A stretch of DNA of 64,000 bases. Origin: Porphyromonas sp. (GTDB lineage Bacteria > Bacteroidota > Bacteroidia > Bacteroidales > Porphyromonadaceae). A program made the position numbers and the translations under genes. This document shows positions 17,130 to 25,403 of this stretch, piece after piece. Positions within the stretch are counted from its first letter, which is position 1. Every line of letters starts with the position of its first letter. Location: assembly GCA_022772085.1 (NCBI GenBank), contig JALFBN010000007.1, forward strand, positions 1-64,000, in the 5' to 3' direction. The notes under the pieces were generated by a model that was given only the letters and a program-made list of their open reading frames with translations, was not told the origin of the DNA and did not search any database.

Positions 17130-18989
17130 ATGAAGGAATCCAAAGATGTAAGACGTCTTGAGGAAGTTGTGATCCGCTTCTCAGGTGACTCTGGGGATGG
17201 TATGCAGCTTACCGGGACCATCTTTTCGGACCTCTCGGCTGTCTACGGCAACTCGATTGCTACCTTCCCCGACTATCCAGCCGAAATCAGAGCGCCCCAA
17301 GGTACGCTTGGGGGAGTGTCGGGCTTCCAAGTCCACATTGGTACAAACCCTGTGTACACACCCGGGGACTTCGCAGATGTACTTGTAGCTATGAACCCTG
17401 CTGCCCTTAAGGTAAACCTCGGGCACATTCGCAAAGACTCCCTTATCATCATCGATACCGATTCGTTTGGTGAAAAGGATCTAGAGAAGGCAGAGTATAA
17501 GACGATGGATCCAATCAAGGAGCTTGGTCTGAATCCCGATCGTGTGGTAGCGGCTTCTATTTCATCTATGGTGAAAGATTCGCTTAAAGAACTTCAACTG
17601 GACAATAAGAGCGCACTTCGTTGCAAAAATATGTTCGCGTTGGGTCTTGTTTGCTGGCTCTTTGATCGTACTTTGGAACATGCAGTAGACTTCATCAACA
17701 AGAAGTTTGGTAAGAAGGAATTGATCCGTCAGGCCAACATCAAGGCTCTTAATGACGGATACAACTATGGGGCTAACACCCATGCATCGGCAGGTACTCC
17801 CTTCCACGTAGAGGGTCAGAAGCAAGAACCGGGTCTCTATATGGATATGAGTGGTAATAAAGCTACCGCTTATGGTCTTATGGCAGCTGCTGAGCGTTCG
17901 GGCCTTCAGCTCTTCCTTGGCAGTTATCCTATTACTCCTGCTACGGATATTCTTCATGAACTCTCCAAGCATAAGGCTCTTGGTGTTGTAACGGTACAAG
18001 CAGAAGACGAAATTGCGGGTATCTGTACCTCCATCGGAGCCTCTTTTGGTGGTAGCCTTGCTGTTACGACAACGTCAGGTCCTGGACTCGCCCTCAAGAG
18101 CGAAGCCCTCGGTTTGGCGATGATGGCAGAGCTTCCTCTCGTCGTTGTAGATGTACAACGTGGAGGTCCTTCTACGGGTATGCCTACCAAGAGTGAGCAA
18201 ACCGATCTTTTGCAGGCTCTCTATGGCCGCAATGGGGAGTCTCCTCTCGTTGTTGTATCGGCTACCTCTTCGGGCGATTGCTTCGATCAAGCCTACTGGG
18301 CCTCTAAGATCGCTTTGGAGCATATGACTCCCGTTGTATTGCTCACCGATGCCTATGTGGCTAATGGTTCGCAAGCATGGCGCATCCCCGAATACGAAAA
18401 ATTCCCCGAAATCAAGCCCAATTACGTGGCTAATTATAAGGGTGATGAGCCTTGGAAGCCCTATCGTCGTGATCTTGAAACAATGGTACGCTATTGGGCT
18501 ATCCCCGGGCAAGAGGGCTATCAACACCGTTTGGGTGGTCTTGAAAAGGATAGCAAGACGGGTGCAATTAGCACCAACCCCGAAAATCACCAATTGATGG
18601 TTAACAACCGTCAGGCGAAGATCGACAATATCGCTAAGGTTATTCCTCCTCTCAAGGTTGAGGGAGACGTGGATAATGCCGACCTCCTTATCGTAGGTTG
18701 GGGTGGAACCTATGGTCATCTCCACGAAGCTATGGAGAAGATGCGCAAGGAGGGTAAGAAGGTGGCTCACGCTCACTTTACCTTTATCAGTCCTCTACCT
18801 GCCAATACCCGAGACGTACTTTTGAAGTACAAAAAGGCTGTCGTAGCCGAGCAAAATAGCGGACAGCTCGCTATGTATCTCAAGGGGCAGATTGCAGAGT
18901 TTACTCCGATGCAGTTTAATCGTATCAAGGGACAGCCTTTCAATGTAGGTCGTCTTGTAGAAGAATTTACTAAAATGATGGAGGCATAA
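17130..18989 (+). CDS. korA: 2-oxoacid:acceptor (ferredoxin) oxidoreductase, alpha subunit with fused gamma domain
   Basis: The product is 619 residues. Residues about 10-190 are the gamma domain (FSGDSGDGMQLTGTIFSD, DYPAEIRAPQGTLGGVSGFQ). Residues about 235-460 are the alpha/pyrimidine-binding domain (GSYPITPATDILHELSKH, QAEDEIAGICTSIGASF, TTSGPGLALKSEALG, QRGGPSTGMPTKSEQTDL). Residues 520-615 are the transketolase-C-like domain. With KorB it oxidises 2-oxoacids to acyl-CoA, CO2 and reduced ferredoxin. The exact substrate (2-oxoglutarate or branched 2-oxoacids) is not fixed by sequence alone. korB begins only 5 nt after the stop. Confidence 0.93.
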   Translation: MKESKDVRRLEEVVIRFSGDSGDGMQLTGTIFSDLSAVYGNSIATFPDYPAEIRAPQGTLGGVSGFQVHIGTNPVYTPGDFADVLVAMNPAALKVNLGHIRKDSLIIIDTDSFGEKDLEKAEYKTMDPIKELGLNPDRVVAASISSMVKDSLKELQLDNKSALRCKNMFALGLVCWLFDRTLEHAVDFINKKFGKKELIRQANIKALNDGYNYGANTHASAGTPFHVEGQKQEPGLYMDMSGNKATAYGLMAAAERSGLQLFLGSYPITPATDILHELSKHKALGVVTVQAEDEIAGICTSIGASFGGSLAVTTTSGPGLALKSEALGLAMMAELPLVVVDVQRGGPSTGMPTKSEQTDLLQALYGRNGESPLVVVSATSSGDCFDQAYWASKIALEHMTPVVLLTDAYVANGSQAWRIPEYEKFPEIKPNYVANYKGDEPWKPYRRDLETMVRYWAIPGQEGYQHRLGGLEKDSKTGAISTNPENHQLMVNNRQAKIDNIAKVIPPLKVEGDVDNADLLIVGWGGTYGHLHEAMEKMRKEGKKVAHAHFTFISPLPANTRDVLLKYKKAVVAEQNSGQLAMYLKGQIAEFTPMQFNRIKGQPFNVGRLVEEFTKMMEA

Positions 18990-18994
18990 TACAG

Positions 18995-20023
18995 ATGGCA
19001 CAAGAAGGAAACACTCCAGTTATGTATACTGCACAAGATTTTAAGAGCGATCAGTACGTACGCTGGTGCCCCGGTTGTGGTGACCATGGTGTAGTCCTAG
19101 CTCTCCAAAAAGCTATGGCAGAACTTGGGATCGCTCCACACGAAACGGCAGTGATCTCGGGTATCGGATGCTCTTCACGTCTTCCCTACTACATGAATAC
19201 CTACGGGTTTCATACCATCCATGGTCGTGGTGCAGCTATTGCCACAGGGCTTAAAACGGCTCGTCCTGACCTCAGTGTATGGCTTGCATCCGGCGATGGC
19301 GATAGCTTGGCTATCGGAGGTAATCACTTCATCCATGCTTTGCGTCGTAATATCGATCTCAATGTTGTACTGTTCAACAACCGTATCTATGGTTTGACGA
19401 AGGGACAATACTCCCCAACGTCTCCTCGTGGGTTTGTGTCCAAGAGTTCTCCTTATGGTACGGTAGAGGATCCTTTTATACCGGCTGAGCTGGTGATGGG
19501 AGCTCGTGGTCGCTTCTTTGCTCGTAGCTTGGATGTGGATCAAAAAACGCTCGTAGACTGCCTTACGGCATCGGCTCGCCACAAGGGCGCTGCAGTAACC
19601 GAGGTGCTTGTAAACTGTGTGATCTTCAATGACGGAGCACACAAGTACCTCTCTTCTAAGGAAGTGCGTGCAGAGAAGACGATTGTCCTCGAGCATGGCA
19701 AGAAAATGATCTTCGGTCAGAACCTTGACAAGGGGCTCGTACTCGATGGTTTGAAGCTCAAGATGGTAACGATCGGTGACAGTGGTTATTCGATCAATGA
19801 TGTCTTGACTCACGATGCTCACGAGCAAGATCCTACCCTTCATACGATGCTCGCTATGATGGATGGTGAAGAGCTTCCCATGGCTATGGGGGTTATCCGT
19901 GATGTGGATGCGCCTACCTATGATGATGCCGTACATGCACAGATCGCAGAAGTACAAGCTAAGAATCCTACACGTAAGCTTCGAGAGCTCTTCCTTCAAC
20001 AAGATGTTTGGGAGGTGAAGTAA
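18995..20023 (+). CDS. korB: 2-oxoacid:ferredoxin oxidoreductase, beta subunit
   Basis: The product is 342 residues. The Fe-S ligands WCPGCGDHG (Cys25, Cys28) and GIGCSSR are present. The thiamine-diphosphate motif runs from ASGDGDSLAIGGNH to LFNNRIYGLTKGQYSPTS. It forms the catalytic core with KorA and passes electrons to ferredoxin. A strong terminator closes the two-gene operon. Confidence 0.95.
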   Translation: MAQEGNTPVMYTAQDFKSDQYVRWCPGCGDHGVVLALQKAMAELGIAPHETAVISGIGCSSRLPYYMNTYGFHTIHGRGAAIATGLKTARPDLSVWLASGDGDSLAIGGNHFIHALRRNIDLNVVLFNNRIYGLTKGQYSPTSPRGFVSKSSPYGTVEDPFIPAELVMGARGRFFARSLDVDQKTLVDCLTASARHKGAAVTEVLVNCVIFNDGAHKYLSSKEVRAEKTIVLEHGKKMIFGQNLDKGLVLDGLKLKMVTIGDSGYSINDVLTHDAHEQDPTLHTMLAMMDGEELPMAMGVIRDVDAPTYDDAVHAQIAEVQAKNPTRKLRELFLQQDVWEVK

Positions 20024-20054
20024 TCTCGGATATTTACTACGGAAATACGGATAG

Positions 20055-20104
20055 AACCCCTCCTGTTTTCTCTTTGATCGTGGAGAATCTAGGAGGGGTT
20101 TTTC
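20055..20104 (+). terminator. Intrinsic terminator of korAB
   Basis: AACCCCTCCT (20055-20064) pairs perfectly with AGGAGGGGTT (20091-20100), and the T tract runs to 20103. Confidence 0.92.
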
Positions 20105-20144
20105 ATGAGCTCTCCGGGGCTTTGCGATTATTATTCTCGATTTA

Positions 20145-20176
20145 TTTGTTCAGGATAAAAATGATAGCTACCTTTG
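20145..20176 (+). promoter_or_regulatory. Promoter of the aldolase gene
   Basis: TTTG (20145-20148), 20 nt, then TACCTTTG (20169-20176). The resulting leader is about 130 nt and contains nested inverted repeats (see findings). Confidence 0.8.
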
Positions 20177-20309
20177 AGAGGCAATAACAAAGAAAGTGGC
20201 ATGACCTCCGGATTGATGTTGTCTCCCTATTACATAGGAGAGGGGCATGGGGAGGTGTCGTCCACAAGCAAGACTACGTTAATCTAATCTTATAAATAAA
20301 CTAATCGCA

Positions 20310-21191
20310 ATGAACAAAGAACAGTTGCAACAGATGAGCCAAGCTCCCGGTTTTGTAGGAGCGTTGGATCAGAGCGGAGGCTCTACACCTAAGGCTCTCA
20401 AGGCTTATGGTATCGAACAAGATGCGTACAAGAATGATGAAGAGATGTTTGAACTTATTCATCAGATGCGTACTCGTATGATCACCTCTCCTGCCTTTGC
20501 TACCAATAAGGTGATCGCAGTAATTCTTTTTGAGCGTACCATGAGAGGTACGATTGAGGGAATGCCTACGGCTGATTTCTTGTGGGAAAAGCGTCGTATC
20601 GTTCCTTTCCTCAAGGTGGACAAGGGGCTCAAAGAAGAAGCTGATGGGGTACAGTTGATGAAGGACTTCCCCGAGTTGGGGCAACTCTGTGATGATGCTG
20701 TTCGTTATAACGTATTCGGTACCAAGATGCGTAGTCTTATCAAACAGGCTAACGAAGCCGGTATTCGTGCTATCGTAGAGCAACAATTTGCTTGGGGACG
20801 TGAGATTTTGAAGCATGGATTGATGCCCATCCTAGAACCCGAAGTGGATATTCACTGCCCCGATAAGGCTAAGGCAGAGGAGATCCTAAAGCGTGAATTG
20901 CTTGCTCAACTTGATAAGCAAACTGAGCCTGTGATGCTTAAGATTACGATTCCTTCGGTAGACAACTACTACAAGGAGATCGTAGAGCATCCTATGATGC
21001 TTCGTGTGGTTGCCCTCTCCGGAGGTTACACACGCTCAGAAGCTGATGTATTGTTGAGCCGTAACCACGGCATTATTGCTTCGTTCTCTCGTGCTTTGGC
21101 AGAAGGCCTTTCTGCACAACAAAGCGATGCTGAGTTCAATGCTACTCTTGATGCTTCAGTAGAGGAGATCTATCAAGCATCTATCAAATAA
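20310..21191 (+). CDS. Class I fructose-bisphosphate aldolase
   Basis: The product is 293 residues of the bacterial class I family. It has [18 protein letters not shown] near residues 17-34, [26 protein letters not shown], and PVMLKITIP carrying the probable Schiff-base Lys. It cleaves fructose-1,6-bisphosphate by a metal-independent mechanism. In an amino-acid fermenter it probably works mainly in gluconeogenesis. It is monocistronic, with a consensus promoter and a strong terminator. Confidence 0.93.
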   Translation: MNKEQLQQMSQAPGFVGALDQSGGSTPKALKAYGIEQDAYKNDEEMFELIHQMRTRMITSPAFATNKVIAVILFERTMRGTIEGMPTADFLWEKRRIVPFLKVDKGLKEEADGVQLMKDFPELGQLCDDAVRYNVFGTKMRSLIKQANEAGIRAIVEQQFAWGREILKHGLMPILEPEVDIHCPDKAKAEEILKRELLAQLDKQTEPVMLKITIPSVDNYYKEIVEHPMMLRVVALSGGYTRSEADVLLSRNHGIIASFSRALAEGLSAQQSDAEFNATLDASVEEIYQASIK

Positions 21192-21223
21192 GATATTCTT
21201 ACGAGATTAGGCTTAACCTTATA

Positions 21224-21264
21224 AAGTCGTCGCTACTTGAGTCTTTGGTAGCGACGACTTTTTT
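21224..21264 (+). terminator. Intrinsic terminator after the aldolase gene
   Basis: AAGTCGTCGCTAC (21224-21236) pairs perfectly with GTAGCGACGACTT (21248-21260), and six T follow. Confidence 0.94.
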
Positions 21265-21392
21265 GTATCATGTATGTCTCTGTTTTAAGCACAGGCGGCT
21301 CAGATTCTTCGTTCAGAATGGTTGCTTTTTTTACTTGAGTATTACGAAGATGGTCTTTCGTAATTCAGCATGATGTCGATTCGTTTTTTTTG

Positions 21393-21400
21393 TATCTTTG
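21393..21400 (+). promoter_or_regulatory. Probable -7 element for the 21500 gene
   Basis: TATCTTTG lies about 100 nt before the first gene of the two-gene envelope cluster. No clear TTTG was found at the right distance. The rest of the 21265-21499 gap is AT-rich and holds nothing else I recognise. Confidence 0.5.
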
Positions 21401-21499
21401 CAGTGTCGCCTTGTAATAAGATTTGTATGGTTCTTAATTAGATCTGGGTCTGCATGTGTGGATGCTTTTTGAGAGTAAAAATAAAAAAAATAAATGGTT

Positions 21500-22192
21500 A
21501 TGAAGTATAGTTCGCGAATAGTATTATTTGCTTTCATGCTATTGTGGGCAACGATGGCTCATGCACAAGGTACAAAGGCTAAGGTGTATCTGACCTCGGG
21601 AGATGTGTGCCGTGGTTTTATTGATGGCTATCCTTTGCAGGAGACTGAGGAGATCTCTGTCTTGGACTTTCAAACGGGGAAGACGCACCTCTTTGAGAGT
21701 AAAGATATCACTCGTCTCGTAATTGAACCTGAGAAGATGGACGGAGACTCTGTCGTCTTTTCGTCCATTAATGTTTATATCAATAAGGATTTGACTGTAC
21801 GTCGCTTTGTCAAGGCGATGGTGGTGACCCCTCATATTGCTGTATTTGTCGGGATCTTTGCCAAAGGCTTGACGAAAAGGGGGAATACCGTTTACTATAC
21901 AAAGAATAGCGGAGTCTATCCGCAAGAGTACTATTATGTGATTCGCCCGGGAGAGTCTTCTGCTTCTGTGTGGTTTGTCGCTGATTTTGAAGTCTCTAAT
22001 GATGTTTCAAAATCTGAGAAGAAGCGTTTTATCAAACAGTCCATGGCCTATTTCCATGACGCTCCGGATCTCTGTTCCCGACTAGAAATGGGCGAATTTG
22101 GTCCGGGAGAATGGGAAAAGATAATCTTCTTTTATGAACGAGAGCTTTATCCCTCTTTGGATGAGGAGGCTACGCGGATACCTACAACCTGA
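21500..22192 (+). CDS. Secreted protein of unknown function
   Basis: The product is 230 residues with a clear signal peptide (MKYSSRIVLFAFMLLWATMAHAQ). The mature part is predicted to be exported and mixed alpha/beta. TKAKVYLTSGDVCRGFIDGYPLQ followed by a DFQTGKTHLFESKDITRLVIE segment resembles small beta-barrel-like repeats seen in Bacteroidetes exported proteins of unknown role. I do not recognise a named family. An ATG two codons upstream is equally possible. The next gene starts 33 nt downstream and also encodes an envelope protein, so the pair is probably an operon. Confidence 0.75.
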   Translation: MKYSSRIVLFAFMLLWATMAHAQGTKAKVYLTSGDVCRGFIDGYPLQETEEISVLDFQTGKTHLFESKDITRLVIEPEKMDGDSVVFSSINVYINKDLTVRRFVKAMVVTPHIAVFVGIFAKGLTKRGNTVYYTKNSGVYPQEYYYVIRPGESSASVWFVADFEVSNDVSKSEKKRFIKQSMAYFHDAPDLCSRLEMGEFGPGEWEKIIFFYERELYPSLDEEATRIPTT

Positions 22193-22225
22193 TTTTAGTT
22201 ACCCCTATAATCATAGTGAATGAAT

Positions 22226-22876
22226 ATGAAAAAAATGCTTTTGCTCTCGATCTTGGGAGCCCTTATGTCGGTATTCCCTCTTACCGCACAGGTCGCTTTT
22301 GAAAATTTTGAGGATGGTGATAATGAGTACATCTTTACTCGTAGAACGGGCATCGTATCGCTTGCAGTCGGTGTCCCTGGTTCGCTGTTTGCTTTGCCTT
22401 CTCGTACCCCCAAGGCTTACATAGTTGCGAGTAAGATGCCCTCTATAGTGTTGGAGTTTGATCGAGGGCTATGGGATCTTCACAAAGGGTGGGTTGTTTC
22501 CTATACAGGTGCTCTGGAGTATGTACGCAATGTGACCTCCCTCAACGAGGGTGTTGATCTTAATGCCGAGCAGTTCAAGTACGAATACCACCTCAAAGAT
22601 GCCGATAAAAAAACGATTCACGAATTTGATGCCTATGTGGGGCTTGGCTTGCACAAGAGTTTCAGTACTAAATTTGAAGTTTATGTGAAGGGTGGTGCGG
22701 TGCTTCGTTTCTTATCACAAGAGAATGATGAGTTGCTACAAGATGATGATAAGAAAATGATCAGATTCCAAGGACGTGTAGGAGGACGCTATGCTTTTTC
22801 TAAAAAACTCTCGGTCTTTGCTGAGACGGGATATATGAGAGATTATGCTCGCCTAGGTATTGCATTCCAGTTTTAA
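22226..22876 (+). CDS. Outer-membrane beta-barrel-like protein of unknown function
   Basis: The product is 216 residues. A signal peptide (MKKMLLLSILGALMSVFPLTAQ) is followed by alternating amphipathic strands (GWVVSYTGALEYV, FDAYVGLGLHKSFSTKFEVYVKGGAVLRF, GRVGGRYAFSKKLSVFAETGYM). The C-terminal residue is Phe (LGIAFQF), as expected for BAM-inserted barrels. The size suggests an 8-strand barrel. It follows the secreted protein gene closely. Function is unknown. Confidence 0.75.
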   Translation: MKKMLLLSILGALMSVFPLTAQVAFENFEDGDNEYIFTRRTGIVSLAVGVPGSLFALPSRTPKAYIVASKMPSIVLEFDRGLWDLHKGWVVSYTGALEYVRNVTSLNEGVDLNAEQFKYEYHLKDADKKTIHEFDAYVGLGLHKSFSTKFEVYVKGGAVLRFLSQENDELLQDDDKKMIRFQGRVGGRYAFSKKLSVFAETGYMRDYARLGIAFQF

Positions 22877-22975
22877 GGGGATCTCTGTTTGCAAAGGAAG
22901 GGATGGTGTGCGCTTTGAGACGTTCACTTCCCTCCCTTTGTTGTCACAAAGTTCGTGTGTTTTTTGCTTGAGGTA

Positions 22976-23005
22976 TTGTAGTTCTCAAGAAAAGTATTAC
23001 CTTTG
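22976..23005 (+). promoter_or_regulatory. Promoter of tRNA-Val
   Basis: TTG (22976-22978), 19 nt, then TACCTTTG (22998-23005). It lies about 98 nt upstream of the tRNA. Confidence 0.78.
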
Positions 23006-23102
23006 CACCGTTGTTCGTGTGAGCAACTTCAAAATCAAAAGAGCGGTACTGGCGAGTATCGGTACTTCTTTTTAGGAGACACTGTCCATAAGACATTAAA
23101 GA

Positions 23103-23177
23103 GGGTTCATAGCTCAGCTGGTTTAGAGCATCTGTCTTACAAACAGAGGGTCATAGGTTCGAATCCTATTGGGCCCA
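23103..23177 (+). tRNA. tRNA-Val (anticodon TAC)
   Basis: All arms fold. Acceptor GGGTTCA pairs with TGGGCCC (two G-T wobbles). The D-stem is GCTC/GAGC. The anticodon stem TCTGT/ACAGA closes the loop CTTACAA, so the anticodon is TAC. The T-stem is ATAGG/CCTAT with loop TTCGAAT. The discriminator is A, and CCA is not encoded (CGC follows). Confidence 0.96.
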
Positions 23178-23520
23178 CGCAAAGATTAGAGTGAAGAAGT
23201 GCTTCTTCTCAAAAGGAGATTCTCTTTTTTTGGAAAGAGGGTTTACTAGGTCGAGAGGCAATGAGATTGGCTTCTATCTTTTCCCCTTTTTTGAGTAAAA
23301 GGTGTGAGAAGTTCGGAGCTTTTTTTGTAGCTGATTGGTGGGACTGAAGAGAGAATTAGAACTTCTGAATTTGTTTTTGGTCTTCTATCGCTATCGTACA
23401 GGAGCGAGGCGGGAGGGTTGATACTCCGTTTTGCCCTTATCGTGTGATGGGAAATTAGGGACAGCCCGATAATTTTGAGCAACTAATTTTGAGTAACACA
23501 AGAAAAAAGAACAAACTAGA
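23178..23520. other. Intergenic region between tRNA-Val and rplY
   Basis: No gene is seen. A short inverted repeat (GAAGAA/TTCTTC near 23193-23208) and a T7 run near 23224 may end the tRNA transcript. Just before rplY a 14-bp unit containing a -7-like TAATTTTG is present twice in tandem (see next entry). Confidence 0.45.
23470..23497 (+). repeat. Tandem 14-bp repeat with -7-like boxes before rplY
   Basis: TAATTTTGAGCAAC (23470-23483) is followed directly by TAATTTTGAGTAAC (23484-23497), with one mismatch. Each copy holds a TAnnTTTG-type element. It lies 23 nt before the rplY ATG, so it is a plausible duplicated promoter. Confidence 0.6.
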
Positions 23521-24090
23521 ATGAAGACATTCGAACTACGTGCCGAACTTCGTACCGATCTCGGCAAAAAGGCTACTAAGAGCCTTCGCAAGCAAAACAT
23601 TATCCCTGCCGTAATCTATGGTGGTGCAGAAACTCGTCACCTTACTGTGACTAAGGATGATGTACGTAATCTCATTTATACCCCTGAGATCTTTGATATT
23701 GACCTCTCTGTAAACGGTCAGGTATGCAAGGCCGTCCTCAAGGACTTGCAATTCCATCCCGTAACGGACGAAGTGCTCCACATCGATTTTCTCGAAGTAA
23801 ATAAGGAAAAACCCATCGAAATGGAAGTCCCCGTTGTATTGGAAGGTCATGCTGCCGGGGTACGTGCAGGGGGTAAGTTGGTGCTTGAGATGCGTAAACT
23901 GCGTGTAAAAGCCGTTTACGATCAAATCCCTGAAAAGCTCCATATCAACGTGGAAAACCTCGAATTGGGTAAGTCCATGCAGGTGGGGACCCTCAGCTTC
24001 GAAGGGCTCGAAATAATGAATGCCAAGAATGCAGTTGTATGTGCGGTACGTCTTACCCGTGCTGCTCGTGGTGCTGCCGCTAAGAAATAA
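23521..24090 (+). CDS. rplY: 50S ribosomal protein L25 (Ctc form)
   Basis: The product is 189 residues. The N-terminal L25 domain that binds 5S rRNA (about 1-92: LRTDLGKKATKSLRKQNIIPAVIYGG, FHPVTDEVLHIDFLEV) is followed by the C-terminal beta domain of the longer Ctc type (about 95-180). The protein ends in an Ala/Lys-rich tail. It belongs to the large subunit and to the general stress group in some bacteria. pth follows, an arrangement common in bacteria. Confidence 0.96.
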   Translation: MKTFELRAELRTDLGKKATKSLRKQNIIPAVIYGGAETRHLTVTKDDVRNLIYTPEIFDIDLSVNGQVCKAVLKDLQFHPVTDEVLHIDFLEVNKEKPIEMEVPVVLEGHAAGVRAGGKLVLEMRKLRVKAVYDQIPEKLHINVENLELGKSMQVGTLSFEGLEIMNAKNAVVCAVRLTRAARGAAAKK

Positions 24091-24265
24091 GAGTATCGTA
24101 TATCGATGATCTAATCGGGGGCTTCTCTTTTTGAGAGAGTCCACGAAAAAGAGAACTTCCATCTCCGTCTTCTTGAGGACTCTCATTCGTAAGGTGAGAC
24201 TCTTTAAAGAGGAGGGGATGGCTTTTTTATAGGGGAGGATATCTTCTTTTTTAGTTAGGAATCGT

Positions 24266-24273
24266 TACCTTTG
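24266..24273 (+). promoter_or_regulatory. Probable -7 element for pth
   Basis: TACCTTTG lies 11 nt before the pth ATG, so the transcript would have a very short leader. No TTTG sits at the ideal distance. Confidence 0.55.
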
Positions 24274-24284
24274 GTGATAAAATT

Positions 24285-24914
24285 ATGAGATACCTTATAG
24301 TAGGATTGGGAAATATCGGAGAGGAGTATTGGGGCACTCGGCACAACGTGGGTTTTCGTATGGTCAATGCGTTGGCAGAAGAGCTGGGCGTCACCTTTGA
24401 GGAGCAACGCTATGGGGCGTTGGCTCATGGTCGTATCAAGAATGCCGAACTAACCTTACTCAAGCCATCCACTTACATGAATCTCAGTGGAGAGGCCGTG
24501 CGTTATTGGTTACAAAAGGAGAACATCCCGATGGAAAATCTTCTCGTCTTGGTCGATGACTTAGCCCTTGACTTTGGAACTCTTCGGCTGAAATCTAAAG
24601 GAAGTGATGCCGGGCACAATGGCTTGAAAAATATCGCCCATTTATTGGGTACAGAGGCTTATGCTCGCTTGCGCTTTGGCTTGGGTAGTCATTTCTCCAG
24701 AGGAAGACAGATCGAGTTTGTACTTGGTCGTTTTACCGAAGAGGAGGAGCAATATATGCCACTTCTTGCTAAAGAGTCTGTGGCTATTATTCGAGACTTT
24801 TGTCTCTCAGGCATAGACAGGGCCATGAATTGGCACAACAAAAAGACATTGTTGCCCCCTCCGACTCCAAAAGAAATGCCCTTGGATGCTACTCCTGCAA
24901 TACCGAATTATTAG
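24285..24914 (+). CDS. pth: Peptidyl-tRNA hydrolase
   Basis: The product is 209 residues. The family motifs are in place: [21 protein letters not shown] (catalytic His20 in RHNVG), [38 protein letters not shown] and LGSHFSRG. It recycles peptidyl-tRNA released from stalled ribosomes. The next gene begins 17 nt downstream. Confidence 0.96.
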   Translation: MRYLIVGLGNIGEEYWGTRHNVGFRMVNALAEELGVTFEEQRYGALAHGRIKNAELTLLKPSTYMNLSGEAVRYWLQKENIPMENLLVLVDDLALDFGTLRLKSKGSDAGHNGLKNIAHLLGTEAYARLRFGLGSHFSRGRQIEFVLGRFTEEEEQYMPLLAKESVAIIRDFCLSGIDRAMNWHNKKTLLPPPTPKEMPLDATPAIPNY

Positions 24915-24931
24915 ATCGAAAGGGCTCCATT

Positions 24932-25375
24932 ATGGCAGCAGAGGTACGAATAGACAGCTTCCTTTGGGCGGTACGGATCTTCAAAAGCCGCTCTTTGGCG
25001 AGTGATGCATGCAAGAAAGGACGAATTACGATTAACGGAAACGTAGTAAAACCGGCTCGCATCGTTGTTGTCGGTGATATCATCGGTGTGCGTAAAGCCC
25101 CCGTGACTTATAGTTTTCGGGTACTGCAGACGGCACGTAATCGGATGGGAGCTAAGTTGGTGCCTGACTATATCCTCAATGTAACTTCTCAGGAGGAATT
25201 GGAGGTATTGGAAATGCAAAAGCTCTCTGGATTTATCGATCGAGCCAAAGGAGAGGGGCGCCCTACTAAAAAGGATCGACGTTCTTTGGACGAATGGCAT
25301 GGGATGAACGATAGCTTCTTTACTGATGATGAAGACTTTTTCGCCGATGATTTTGACTTAGAGGAGATCTCTTAG
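24932..25375 (+). CDS. S4-domain RNA-binding protein (Hsp15-like)
   Basis: The product is 147 residues. An S4 fold occupies about 6-65 (RIDSFLWAVRIFKSRSLASDACKKGRI, NGNVVKPARIVVVGDII). The C-terminus is acidic (DEDFFADDFDLEEIS). Hsp15-type proteins bind free 50S subunits carrying nascent chains, which fits the position next to pth and rplY. The ATG at 24932 gives the family start. The open frame upstream overlaps pth and is not used. Confidence 0.9.
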   Translation: MAAEVRIDSFLWAVRIFKSRSLASDACKKGRITINGNVVKPARIVVVGDIIGVRKAPVTYSFRVLQTARNRMGAKLVPDYILNVTSQEELEVLEMQKLSGFIDRAKGEGRPTKKDRRSLDEWHGMNDSFFTDDEDFFADDFDLEEIS

Positions 25376-25403
25376 ATCAAAGTAGAGCATTGAAGGAGAG
25401 CGT

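Noticed and set aside
21494-21499. Alternative start two codons upstream for the 21500 secreted protein
   Set aside because: It is possible, but MKYSSR gives a more typical signal peptide start. The choice does not affect the rest of the annotation.
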